Positions 11,557 to 20,686 of a DNA stretch of 64,000 nucleotides are shown in pieces. Both the position numbers and the translations under genes were made by a program. Source of the DNA: Leucosporidium creatinivorum (Eukaryota; Basidiomycota; Microbotryomycetes; Leucosporidiales; Leucosporidiaceae); the NCBI GenBank assembly GCA_001600635.1, contig BCKL01000005.1, forward strand, positions 933,350-997,349, given 5' to 3'. Each line of letters starts with the position of its first letter. Within the stretch, counting starts at the first letter, position 1. The notes under the pieces were generated by a model. That model was not told the origin of the DNA, made no database searches, and saw nothing but the letters and a program-made list of their open reading frames with translations.

Positions 11557-12252
11557 TTACTCCTCGTCGACGTTGGCGGATTCACCATCAAACTGGACGT
11601 TATAAAACCTCAAAGTGTAGGTGTTCTTGTCGGTAGAGACGACACGGAGCCACTCGCGCATGAGGTGCTTCTTGAGGAACTGTCGAAGCGCCGAGAAGTC
11701 AGTCTCTGGCTCTCTAGACGGTACCAAACCACCAGACTCACCTTCTTGGTGAGGTACTTGACGTAACGCTTGTTCATGGGCTTGGTCGAGGTGATGGAGA
11801 GCTTGCCCTCGTCCTGGCGCTCGATCTTGACATCCTCGCCGAGCTGGCCGGTCTTGCCCTCAATCTTGATGTGGTCGATCAAGAACTTCTCGTAGGCAGG
11901 GGCATCAAACTGTGAAGAGGGTGGTCAGCGCACCGTCTCCGAAGAGCTCTCCCAGCCCGGCTATCCCCTCCCCCTCCCTCGCCGAGCCGCCGAGCTGCAC
12001 TCAGAGCGAAGGACTGCACTCACGATCTTGTCGTTGGCAGGGCCAGAGTAGTCGACGATGTAGGTGTGCGAGGTAACCTTGGCGGGCTTGGCAGTCTTCT
12101 GCAGGTCGCGAGACGATACCAGGTCGAGTTGCGATTCGGTAGAGGGGGTTCGTGGAGAAGAGCAGTCAGCGCCGCATCAATGGTGAAGCATGCCTACTTG
12201 GACGCGTTTAACAGCCATCAAGCAAAGCACAACTAACAGCGATGGGAGCCAT
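11557..12252 (-). CDS. RPL22: 60S ribosomal protein eL22 (L22e)
   Basis: Structural protein of the large ribosomal subunit. Four exons: 12238-12252 (MAPIA only), 12024-12098 (KTAKPAKVTSHTYIVDYSG...), 11742-11909 (FDAPAYEKFLIDHIKIEGKT...) and 11557-11679 (FLKKHLMREWLRVVSTDKNT through ANVDEE). Donors are GTTAGT, GTGAGT and GTGAGT; acceptors are CTGCAG, CACAG and GACAG. The protein is about 127 residues, normal for the family, with the hallmark KRYVKYLTKKFLKKH core, an aromatic C-terminal strand (TYTLRFYNVQF) and an acidic tail. It is divergently arranged with CBF5 and has a truncated copy about 2.4 kb downstream. Codon choice is strongly C-ending, as expected for a highly expressed gene. Confidence 0.95.
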
Positions 12253-12629
12253 TTCGAAAGTAGCGAAGGGGAGGGTTTTCTTGTGATGGGATCTGTCGTC
12301 GGCGAAGGCGGTTAGCGCGAGATGTAGGCGAGCAGGAGCAAAAGGAACGCACGAAGGTTAAAGCGAAGGTGTAGAAGAGTAGAAGCCGAGGGTTTCTGAA
12401 CGAGTTGTGGAGGAGTTCAAGCCAGGACTTGAGCGAAAAGCTGAGAGCCGCTCGTTGGTTTCTCTCCAGTCTTATACTCACCAACACACTCCAGGGCACC
12501 CCGGTCGGCTTCTCCAGCTACCTCTCGCTTCCTTTCCGCTCCCTTTCCCTCCCTCCCTTCAACCCCCTCCCCTTTCCCCCTAAGCAGCCGCCCCTCTGCG
12601 AGATCTTTGCTTCCCACAGCTCAGCAACA
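12253..12629. promoter_or_regulatory. Shared divergent promoter region of eL22 and CBF5
   Basis: About 380 bp separates the two start codons, so both promoters must lie here. Long C/T tracts run along 12500-12600, just upstream of the CBF5 ATG, as is common in fungal housekeeping promoters, and a TTATACT stretch lies near 12474. Both genes serve ribosome production, which fits co-regulation. No specific factor site was identified with confidence. Confidence 0.5.
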
Positions 12630-14551
12630 ATGTCCTCCGTCGCCAACCAGCAGCTCGAGGCTGAGTGAGTACAACAGTGTAGCTTCAGTAGAGCTACAGC
12701 TAACCCTCTGTACTGCTACAGCTTCGCCATCAAGCCCGAGTCGGTCACTCCCACTCTCAACACCAAGGACTGGCCTCTCCTCCTCAAGAACTACGACAAG
12801 CTCCTCGTTCGCAGTTAGTACAGCCTCGGCAATCTGCTAGGAAGCGTTGGCTCACCTTATTGTACCACTACAGGTGCTCACTTCACCCCCATCCCCGCCG
12901 GTAGCAGCCCCCTCAAGCGTGACCTCGCCTCTTACATCAAGTGCGTCGTCTTTTGCCCTTGTTTTGCTCGCGCGAGCTGCGTCAGAGCAAAGGGCTAATC
13001 AAAGCGCTTGCTATCTCACTACAGGACCGGAGTTATCAACCTCGACAAGCCTTCCAACCCCTCTTCGCACGAGGTCGTCGCCTGGATCCGTCGCATCCTC
13101 CGTGTCGAGAAGACTGGACACTCTGGAACCCTTGACCCTAAGGTCACCGGATGCTTGACCGTGTGCATTGACCGTGCCACTCGTCTCGTCAAGTCCCAGC
13201 AGGGAGCCGGTACGCCAGCTCGCCTTGGAGCCCATCGCCGAGATTCTCGTAGCTGACCTCTCTCCTCTCGGCTCTATAGGAAAGGAGTACGTCTGCGTTG
13301 TCCGCCTTCACGCCGCCCTTACCTCCGAGAAGGCCCTCGCCCGCGGCCTCGAGACCCTCACCGGAGCCCTCTTCCAGCGCCCTCCCCTCATCTCGGCCGT
13401 CAAGCGTCAGCTCCGTGTCCGTACCATCTATCAGACCAAGCTCATCGAGTTCGACAACGAGCGTCACCTCGGTGTCTTCTGGGTCTCTTGCGAGGCTGGA
13501 ACCTACATCCGTACCCTCTGCGTGCACTTGGGACTCCTTCTCGGCGTTGGAGGTCACATGCAGGAGCTCAGGCGTGTGAGGTCGGGAGCTATGGGCGAGG
13601 GAGACGACATTGTTACCATGCACGACGTCCTCGATGCTCAGTGGCTCTACGACAACACCCGTGACGGTGAGTTTTGGAGTCGCGACGAGCTGAACCGCCG
13701 AAGCTGACCCCGTTCGATCTCGCAGAGTCCTACCTCCGTCGCGTCGTTCGTCCTCTCGAGTCGCTCCTCACTGGCTACAAGCGCATCGTCGTCAAGGACA
13801 GCGCCGTCAACGCCGTCTGCTACGGAGCCAAGCTCATGATTCCCGGACTCCTCCGCTACGGTTCGTCTTCGGCTTCTGCTGGTCATGGAGCTCAGGCTGA
13901 TATCTTATGCACAACAACAGAGGCCGACATTGAGCTCAACGAGGAGGTCGTCCTCATGACCACCAAGGGAGAGGCCATCGCCATCGGAATTGCCCAGATG
14001 ACCACCGTCGAGCTCTCGACCTGCGACCACGGCGTCGTTGCCAAGGTCAAGAGGTGTATCATGGACCGCGATACCTACCCCCGCAAGTGGGGACTTGGAC
14101 CCAAGGCCCAGGAGAAGAAGAAGATGGTGAGTTTTGTCGAGACTCGGCGCAGGCTAAGACTCTCGGCGCATCTTTGAGCCTCGCTGACCCTTTTCGCGCT
14201 CCAAAGGTTAAGGACGGCAAGCTCGACAAGCACGGACGTATCAACGAGGCCACTCCCGCTACATGGAAGGCCGAGTACGTCGACCACTCGGTGCAGGGCG
14301 AGGGCGTCGCTTCGACCGAGCCCACCACCATCCCCACTCAGCCTCCCACCGTCGTCGAGCCCGCTCCCGCCGATTCGGCTTCCGCTACCGCTGTCGAGGC
14401 TACGGTCTCCGAGGTTTCTTCACCCAAGCCCAAGAAGGACAAGAAGCGCAAGGCTGAGGAGGGAGCTGAGGAGACCGCAGAGGAGAAGGCGGCTCGCAAG
14501 GCCGGAAAGAAGGCAAAGAAGGAGGCCAAGGCGGCTGGAAAGGACGAGTAG
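12630..14551 (+). CDS. CBF5: H/ACA snoRNP pseudouridine synthase CBF5 (dyskerin)
   Basis: Catalytic subunit of box H/ACA RNPs, which convert uridine to pseudouridine in rRNA and snRNA; nucleolar. The start at 12630 gives [20 protein letters not shown] and the gene has seven short introns. Visible features in order are the dyskerin N-terminal segment ([20 protein letters not shown]), TruB motif I ([20 protein letters not shown]), motif II with the catalytic Asp ([20 protein letters not shown]), [28 protein letters not shown] and [15 protein letters not shown], then the PUA domain ([33 protein letters not shown]). The Lys-rich [15 protein letters not shown] tail is typical of eukaryotic CBF5. 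Length is about 480 residues. Confidence 0.96.
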
Positions 14552-14857
14552 GAGTGTTCTGTAGGGTGTTGAGGAGTTGGTGTTTGTTGCAGTCTTGCCT
14601 TTAGCGAGACTTCATTGTAGGATAGCCTCGGCGCCGCCGAACTTGTATCTTTCCTTTTACTCTACACCGCGGCCCGTTGCGAAGTTGCGGAGGCGGGCGC
14701 CTCACTCGATGCCGTCGTTCTATACCATCGGCCTCACTGCAAAGCCGATGCAGCGCTGACTGCTCCTCCAGCTCGGCGGCTCGGCGCTCGGGGCTGCTCG
14801 TCGAGGGCAATGTTGCGCTCTCGAGAAGCTGTAGCGAAGAACGGAAAGCTACATTAG

Positions 14858-15883
14858 AGCGGCCGCTGTAAAGCTGAGACGTAAGTAGCTTCCGTCGAGC
14901 GAATCCTGCTCGAACACAACTCACACTTTCCCCCTCTGCTTTCCGCTCGAGCAGCTACTACAGGTGAGTCGTCTTCACCTCCGAAACGGTACAGAGATAT
15001 GATATGACTCATCTCTGCTCTACAGCGTCGAATGCCAGACCTCGGCGTGGAAAACCGGGCACAAGAAGTCCTGCGGGAAGGCAGCTCCTCTCGCTGTCGA
15101 GGAGGATGAGGAGGAAGAGGAGGAGGAGGAGATTGAGGATCTCACAAGTACGCAGGCGTCGGAACTGAGCTCTTGGTGAGTCTGAGCGTCTCTCGTGCTT
15201 GCTCTTCAGCTCATCTCCCTTCCTTCGGCGCTCTTTCGCAGGCATATCCCTGGTCGCGTCACCTTCTGGCACTGGCCTGAGGGAGCTTTCACAGCCGAGC
15301 AACACTACGCTGCCAAGATGGCGATGACCACTCTTGTGTCTGAGGATGTCACCTCGTTGGACAGCGAGTCGCCTCGGCTTTGACCACTCGTGAAGCTCGC
15401 TGACCCGCCTTGCCCACAGTCCCGTTGCTGGAAGACCTCTCAGACCCTAACCTTACATCTTCGCCCGACGCCATGCTGGCCCCGAGCATCAAGATGTACC
15501 GACTGCTCAAAATCATCCGCATCTGGTGGCTCGGCACAGTCCAATCCCTCATCCCCGCCGGCCAGGAAGAGCTGAGGAATCGCCTCAAGTCCATACATAA
15601 GAGCACCTACACGGATGAGGAGCTCAAGGACCCCAAGACGGCAAGTGATGACCTGTTGAAGCGACTGCAGGCGGACGTAGCTGGGGTTCTCGGCGATCTG
15701 GTTGCGCCGAAGATCAAGGAGGGGTGGGAGGGGATAGGGAGGATGTATCCGCTGGTGCAGCTCGCTATCAGAGCACCTCGTACCCGGGAGGAGCTAGAAT
15801 ACGTGAAGGATCAGCTCGCCTTTGTGCAGATGGTCGCTCGGATGGATGGCAAGCTCGGCGGCAAGAAGAAGGGACGGAAGTGA
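14858..15883 (+). CDS. MYND-finger protein A (5' end uncertain)
   Basis: First of two tandem paralogs of unknown function. Supported exons are one ending at 14880 (RCKAET), a 9-nt microexon at 14955-14963, then 15026-15175, 15242-15363 and 15420-15883. Spliced, they read RCKAETYYSVECQTSAWKTG followed by HKKSC, the second half of a MYND zinc finger (Cys, Cys, His, Cys ligands). An acidic Glu run follows, then IPGRVTFWHWPEGAFTAEQH and a helical C-terminal domain (MYRLLKIIRIWWLGTVQSL; GQEELRNRL) ending in GKKKGRK. The intron after 15363 uses a GC donor (GCGAGT), required to keep the frame. The exon with the first Cys pair is not obvious: in-frame sequence upstream meets TAG at 14855-14857, so a further intron or a degenerate finger is likely. 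MYND fingers bind proline-rich peptides. Confidence 0.65.
14955..14963 (+). other. 9-nt microexon of MYND gene A
   Basis: The sequence CTACTACAG is flanked by AGCAG upstream and GTGAGTC downstream. It encodes the Tyr-Tyr-Ser of the MYND core and joins RCKAET to SVECQ in frame. The equivalent position in gene B is also a microexon. Confidence 0.7.
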
Positions 15884-16194
15884 GAGCAGTCTACAGGGCA
15901 GTCGCATCACAAGCCGAGGTGTCCCTGTTGACACATGCTATCGCCATGCTAGCTTTGCACCTGCGTATGTACCAGCGAGCAAGCCGAGCCTGCGAAGCGA
16001 GCAAAGGGGCCCGAGGTCATCGCCGAGATTGTTCTCCTTGCGTCGACTCTGGATGCAGAGGAGCGTCAACCAAAAGGTAGATATCTGCACAAAGCTCCCT
16101 CTTGTCTCGACCATCCTACAGAGCTCCTTCGCCCGACTCAGCCTCTCGACTTCGTTTCGGCGCCTTCCCCTTTGTCACTGTCGCTTCGCTCATC
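15884..16194. other. Spacer between the two MYND genes
   Basis: This is the 3' flank of gene A and 5' flank of gene B. A CGCCGAG word occurs near 16020 and Ser/Pro-type shadow frames are present. No separate gene is supported. Confidence 0.4.
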
Positions 16195-17176
16195 ATGTCG
16201 CCTCTCTGCTCCATTTGTTCTGCTCGGGCTACCACACGCTGCTCTCGCTGTAAAGGGGCCGTCTAGTGAGTGCTTCTGCTGCTCTGTGCCGCACCTGTTG
16301 CTCTCCCGCCTCCTTCGCTGACCTCGCGCGTTCATCTCCAGTTGCTCGTAAGCTCTCCGACCACTCGAGGAAACACCATCCTACTCGATCACACTCTAAT
16401 ATACTACCTACAGAACGTCCTGCCAGACGAACGACTGGAAAGCCCACAAATCGACCTGCGTCAAGGCGGCTCAGCCTCCCCCACATGATCCGCCTCCGCC
16501 GAGTAAGGCAGCGCCGAAAGAGGAGAAGGAGTACTCGCGGGAGGCTGCATGGAAGTGGTGAGTGTCTCGCTCGAGTGTCAGGTCAGTCTGAGCTCGCTAA
16601 CAGCTGCACTCATGCACTCGCAGGCAGATCCCCGGCGCTGTCACCAGGAATGGCTTCCGTCAAGCCGCTTTCACACCAAAGCAGCACGATGCAGTCGCGT
16701 TATTGGCCTACCTTCTCCAGCAGGGCAAGCCTGAGTTTCTCTTGTGTGAGTCTCAACAGCTCGGCGCCGGCTCGAACCTCGAGGACTGACGGACCGACTT
16801 GCAGATCTCACAATCTCTCCCGACGGTCGACGACACATGTGACCGTCACGCCCGCTCGCCCCTCATCGCACTTCGGAACATTGCTCGACTCTTCTGGCAG
16901 GGAACCCTGGCGACATTGAACGCCGAGGGGAAGGAGGAGCTTCGAGAACGCCTCAGTGGGATGACACCGTGCAGTCATGAGCTCGTCAGATTCACAGCGG
17001 AGGATATCACTGCGTCAAGCGAGGTTTCGGATAAGACGCTGGACTCGCTTTGCAACGGCCTCTTCTTCAACCTCGCTTGCATCGTCGAAGACGAGCTCCT
17101 CTTCCTGTGGAGGACTATGGCGACGATGCAGGGGAGTGCACAAGAGCTGAACAGGTGGAGTGGGAGATTCTGGTGA
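16195..17176 (+). CDS. MYND-finger protein B (tandem paralog of A)
   Basis: Exon 1 (16195-16265) gives MSPLCSICSARATTRCSRCK and GAVY, a 6-nt microexon (16342-16347, TTGCTC) completes Tyr-Cys-Ser, and exon 3 (16414-16557) supplies STSCQTNDWKAHKSTC. Together they form a complete C-x2-C...C-x2-C...C-x3-C...H-x3-C MYND finger. Exon 4 (16624-16745) reads WQIPGAVTRNGFRQAAFTPK, clearly matching paralog A, and the last block (16805-17176) matches A's helical domain (IALRNIARLFWQGTLATLNA; GKEELRERL). The canonical junction at 16745/16805 puts the last exon out of frame: it reaches TGA after 13 residues (LYLTISPDGRRHM), while the A-like domain is in another frame. Either an unrecognised splice exists or the gene carries a frame break. 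The function is unknown. Confidence 0.65.
16342..16347 (+). other. 6-nt microexon of MYND gene B
   Basis: The sequence TTGCTC lies between ATCTCCAG and GTAAGC. It supplies the Cys of the invariant Tyr-Cys-Ser of the MYND finger; skipping it removes a zinc ligand but keeps the frame, since six bases are lost. Confidence 0.75.
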
Positions 17177-17488
17177 GGTGCCGTAAAGCTGGGGAAGGCG
17201 GAGAAAGACAGAATGGCATCGCCGAGCAGGCCGGTTTCGCAGGCTAAGGTCCTAGCAGACATGCAAGGGCATTGCAAATTGTGAATCTGACATATTGCAA
17301 ATCACTTGTGGCATGTTTTATAGCTTTGGCGACCGTTCGGGGATCGCTTTCCCTCCCCTACTCGTCTTTTGACACCCGACTTCGGCTCGGCTCGCAGGCA
17401 ACGACGTTGAGAACGAAAGCCGACTACCTTGCACCTGCAACAGAAGACTAGTACTTCAATAAGAGCATGTTCCCTCCCTCCCGCAAAT
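17177..17488. other. Convergent intergenic region
   Basis: The 3' ends of MYND gene B (+) and the Gly/Tyr-rich gene (-) face each other here. An A/T-richer stretch (17275-17330, with repeated CATATTGCAAATCA-like words) may hold 3' end signals. Nothing else was seen. Confidence 0.4.
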
Positions 17489-19056
17489 CTACCACATCCC
17501 TCCCAAACTCCCGCTCATCCTCCTCGCCCTCCCCAAGCCTCCCACCCTCGAAGCCGGCCTCGCCGCCATCTGATCCAACCTCATCAACTCCCTCTGATGC
17601 TCCCTATCCGCCTCGATCTCCCTACGCTGATGCGCCGCCTCCCGAGCAGCATCGAGAGCGTCGGTTCGGCGTTCGTCCCGGTCGAGGGTGCGGGCGAGAC
17701 GTTGCTCGTTGAGAAGTTGTTCTTTGAGCATACGGGCGTCGTCGAGGGCTTGAGCGCGTTGAGCGGCGGCGAGTCCGGTAAGTGAGGCTGTGGGTGGTGT
17801 GGTGTAGATAGATAAGGAGCGATATCAGCGCCGAGCCGAGCCGAGCCGCAAGTCAGCAATTGACTCACCCCTCGTCTCTGCAATCCTCAACCTCGTGCGA
17901 AGCTCCTGCTCCCTCAGCGAAAGCATCCCATCTCCAGCGATAGGGCGCGAACCGAATCTGGGCGGCACCTGCCTTGTCATCCCGCAACCATAGCCGTGCC
18001 CGAGCCCTCCTCCGCCGAGCCCTCCTCCGCCGAGCCCGAGACCTCCATGGCTGTGACCGTGATGCGAGTAGGGGCGAAGACCGCTGCGAGAGAAGTAGGG
18101 CATGTAGCGACGACCGAGGTCTTTGCGGAGGGAGCGAGTCAGCAAGGGGAGGGCGAGGAGAAGAGCAAAGAAGACGAACTGTGGTGGCGAACAAAGTGGG
18201 AGCGGTAGGGCGCCGAGAAGAGACCGCGAGTCATGTTGAGGTTTCGAAGGTATCCGAGGTCGACGTCCCTTCTTCCTCCAAGCCGATGTCCCCAAAATCC
18301 GCCTGTGAGGTTAGAAAAAGATGAGCCCCGAGCTCGGCGAAGAGAGCCTGAAGACCGAACGAACCGGACAATCCCAAGCTCGATAGCGCGTAGGGGTCCA
18401 TCGAGCGGTAGCGCATACTACGCTCAGCTTCGTCGAGCTCCTCCCATCTGAGCCGCTCCTCCCAGCGACGAAGACGTTCTTGCTCGTTGAGCGCCGCGTC
18501 CATCTCGAGTTGGCGTTGGTAGTGCTGTTTGAGGCAGCGGGGTCAGCTTCGTCTGCTCGCCAGGGTGCTACGACTCACCAGGAGATCAGCAAACATGTAC
18601 TGATCGTCTCCCCATCCACCATAATCTCCCCAAGCCTGATGGAGCGGCAGATCGCCCTCCATCCAACTCATCCCCCCATACAGGTCAGAGCCGTCTCCCC
18701 ACTGGCTATGACCGTAGTCTTCATACCCTCCTTCATATCCTCCCCCGAACCCCGCTACATACCCTCCTCCATACTCGGGGCCTCCGTAATCCTCTCCGAC
18801 CCATCCTCCAGGCATCCCTCCATTGAGTCCGTATTCCGCTCCTCCTCCCAGGCCGTAATCTTGATAGCCATACCCGTCGCTGTACCCCCCATATCCGTAG
18901 TCGAGTGAATCGGCGAAGCCGTCGCCGTCTGCGTCGTAGGCTGGTTGAGGCGAGTTCGGTTAGGTGCGAGCGGAGGACATGGGGGTTTGAGAGGGAAGCA
19001 GACGTACCGACGCTGTCGTACATGCCGTCGTAGTCGCTGTCGACTGGATAGGCCAT
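17489..19056 (-). CDS. Gly/Tyr-rich protein with acidic DxDxDG motifs and a C-terminal coiled coil, unknown function
   Basis: I do not recognise this gene. The start at 19056 gives MAYPVDSDYDGMYDSV, spliced to AYDADGDGFADSLDYGYGGY. The two DxDxDG-type motifs resemble single thrombospondin type-3 or dockerin calcium loops. A long Gly/Tyr-rich stretch follows (GGPEYGGGYVAGFGGGYEGG), then a charged helix (NEQERLRRWEERLRWEELDE). A middle exon contains a hydrophobic run (FVFFALLLALPLL), whose coding status is unsure, and then a His/Gly-rich segment (YSHHGHSHGGLGLGGGGLGG). The last exon is a coiled coil (MLKEQLLNEQRLARTLDRDE; AAREAAHQRREIEADREHQR) ending in RRMSGSLGGMW and TAG at 17489-17491. Exon borders between 17830 and 18300 are uncertain. 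Low-complexity composition suggests a condensate- or structure-forming protein, which is inference only. Confidence 0.55.
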
Positions 19057-19716
19057 TCGAGTGGGGTTTTTGATGCCGTGTTGTGCTGGGGAGAGGGTCG
19101 AGCGAGGGATGAGATGAGCGAGCGGGGAGGAGGGAGGGAGGGGAGGGCGCAGATGCTGAAGTGCTGTAGATGTCCTCGAGTGTTGATCTTGTATCTGTAG
19201 TGTGGCTTCGAGCTGAGATGACTGTCGAGAGCAAGATGCGGTCGGGGGGAAAGCCGTCAGAGCTCAAAGGGGCGTCCGCCTGTGAGGGACGAGAGGGGTC
19301 GAGAGTGGGGTGAGGCGAAGAGGCGAGCCGTTGAGAGGGCTGTATTGAAATGCTAGAAGCTGGGTGTAGGTGGCTCAGCTCACTGAGACTAGCTGGCGAA
19401 GCGCGAGAACCAGAAGAAGCGAGCTCGGCGATGGGTCGAGCTCGGAAGAATGCGTCTTGGCGTCAAGACGAGAGACGGTGGAAGCATGTAGTGGTTCAGA
19501 GCAGCTATCATAGAGCTTGGGAGTTTCTCTGATATCCACAATACGCTACTGAGCCTGCTCGGCGCTGCTCGGCGTTGCTTGTCCACCGCTTCAGAGCTCG
19601 CCAGCGTCTTCACTCGTCGCCCATAGCGCTGCACAGACAGTCTCAATCCAATTCCTGACTTCTAGCCTCTACTTCCCACCGTCCTCACCCTTTCACTTCT
19701 CCCCATTCCTCCCTCG
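19057..19716. other. Intergenic, 5' flank of the Gly/Tyr-rich gene
   Basis: About 660 bp with CTCGGCG words near 19427 and 19558-19577. No gene or RNA was recognised. Confidence 0.4.
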
Positions 19717-20421
19717 CTACGCCCCCTCCTTCCGATTCGAGCACTTGCAAATACGACAAGGCCTCAACGGGTAGTCCTTCCTATAGCGGATGACGAAATC
19801 GTTGCCCTCTGCCGTGTGGACCGAGACGAGGGGCGCCCATTCTTTGCCGTTGATGAGCGACTTGCGGAGGTAGCGCTTGGTGAGGGAGCTGTGAGGGGGA
19901 GGGGAGGGTGAGCGGGGGCGGCTCGGCGGGGGCGGCTCGGCGGGAGAGGAAGAGCGAGAGGGAAGAAGGGCTGAGTAGGAATACGAAGGACTCACCGAAG
20001 GTACCTCTTGGAGATGGGCTCGCTCGACACGACCCTCAACTCGTTCGAGCTCTCCTCCTCCGCTCTGCTGATGGTGACCTGCTCTCGCAAGTTGCCTGGC
20101 TTGCCCTCGACTTTGAGGTTCTCGAGGAGGTACTGCTCAAACTTGGCGCCGTCCTGTGTAGATCCGAGCGGGGTGAGCCAAGGCGGCGGAGGAGGGGAGG
20201 GGAGACGGCAACGTACAAAGAGCCCTTCGGCGCTGACGGTCGTGTAGTTGATGATGTAGGTGTGAGTAGAGCTCGGCTTCCTTTGCGTCGAGGTGGACTG
20301 CAGCGTGTAGGAAGAACGAGCAGGAGGGGAGAAAAAAGTAGTCGTCGTCAGCTCTCGGCACAAGCGAGCGCTCTGCAGGGTGGTAGAGGGTGCAGGATGT
20401 ACTCACAGGTACTCCAATCAT
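19717..20421 (-). CDS. Diverged eL22-like paralog
   Basis: Exon 1 (20407-20421) encodes only MIGVP and ends at GTGAGT, exactly like the five-codon first exon of the intact eL22 gene. Exon 2 reads STSTQRKPSSTHTYIINYTT, matching eL22's AKVTSHTYIVDYSG. Exon 3 reads DGAKFEQYLLENLKVEGKPG and then SRAEEESSNELRVVSSEPIS, matching FLIDHIKIEGKTGQLGEDVK onward. The last exon gives SLTKRYLRKSLINGKEWAPL, matching YLTKKFLKKHLMREWLRV, then VSVHTAEGNDFVIRYRKDYP and a Cys-containing basic end (CRICKCSNRKEGA) instead of eL22's acidic tail. The last intron sits a few codons earlier than in eL22. The frame is open throughout and divergence is large, so this is an old, probably functional paralog, perhaps a specialised ribosomal or extraribosomal eL22. 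Confidence 0.75.
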
Positions 20422-20686
20422 ACTTGAGCCTGTACAGAAGGTCAGAGCGAGGTGCGATGAGAAGCAAGTGAGGGGCAGGCGAGCAAGAGGCGGAACGCGA
20501 GTTTCGAAGCTCGGCGCCCGCTCAGTCAAAGTCAGGGAGGCGGTGTCGAGGAGAGGCTCGAGCAGGCTACAGGCAGGCAGTGTGACGCTCCAAAATACAC
20601 TTCCCTTCCCATATGGCAACAGCTCGCCCTCGCCCTCCGCTCGCCGCCCATCTGACATCGCCGAACCTCTCTCTCCATTGCCCTCC
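20422..20686. other. Spacer between DML1 and the eL22-like gene
   Basis: This short 5' flank of the eL22-like gene has a pyrimidine-rich plus strand. No feature is supported. Confidence 0.35.
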
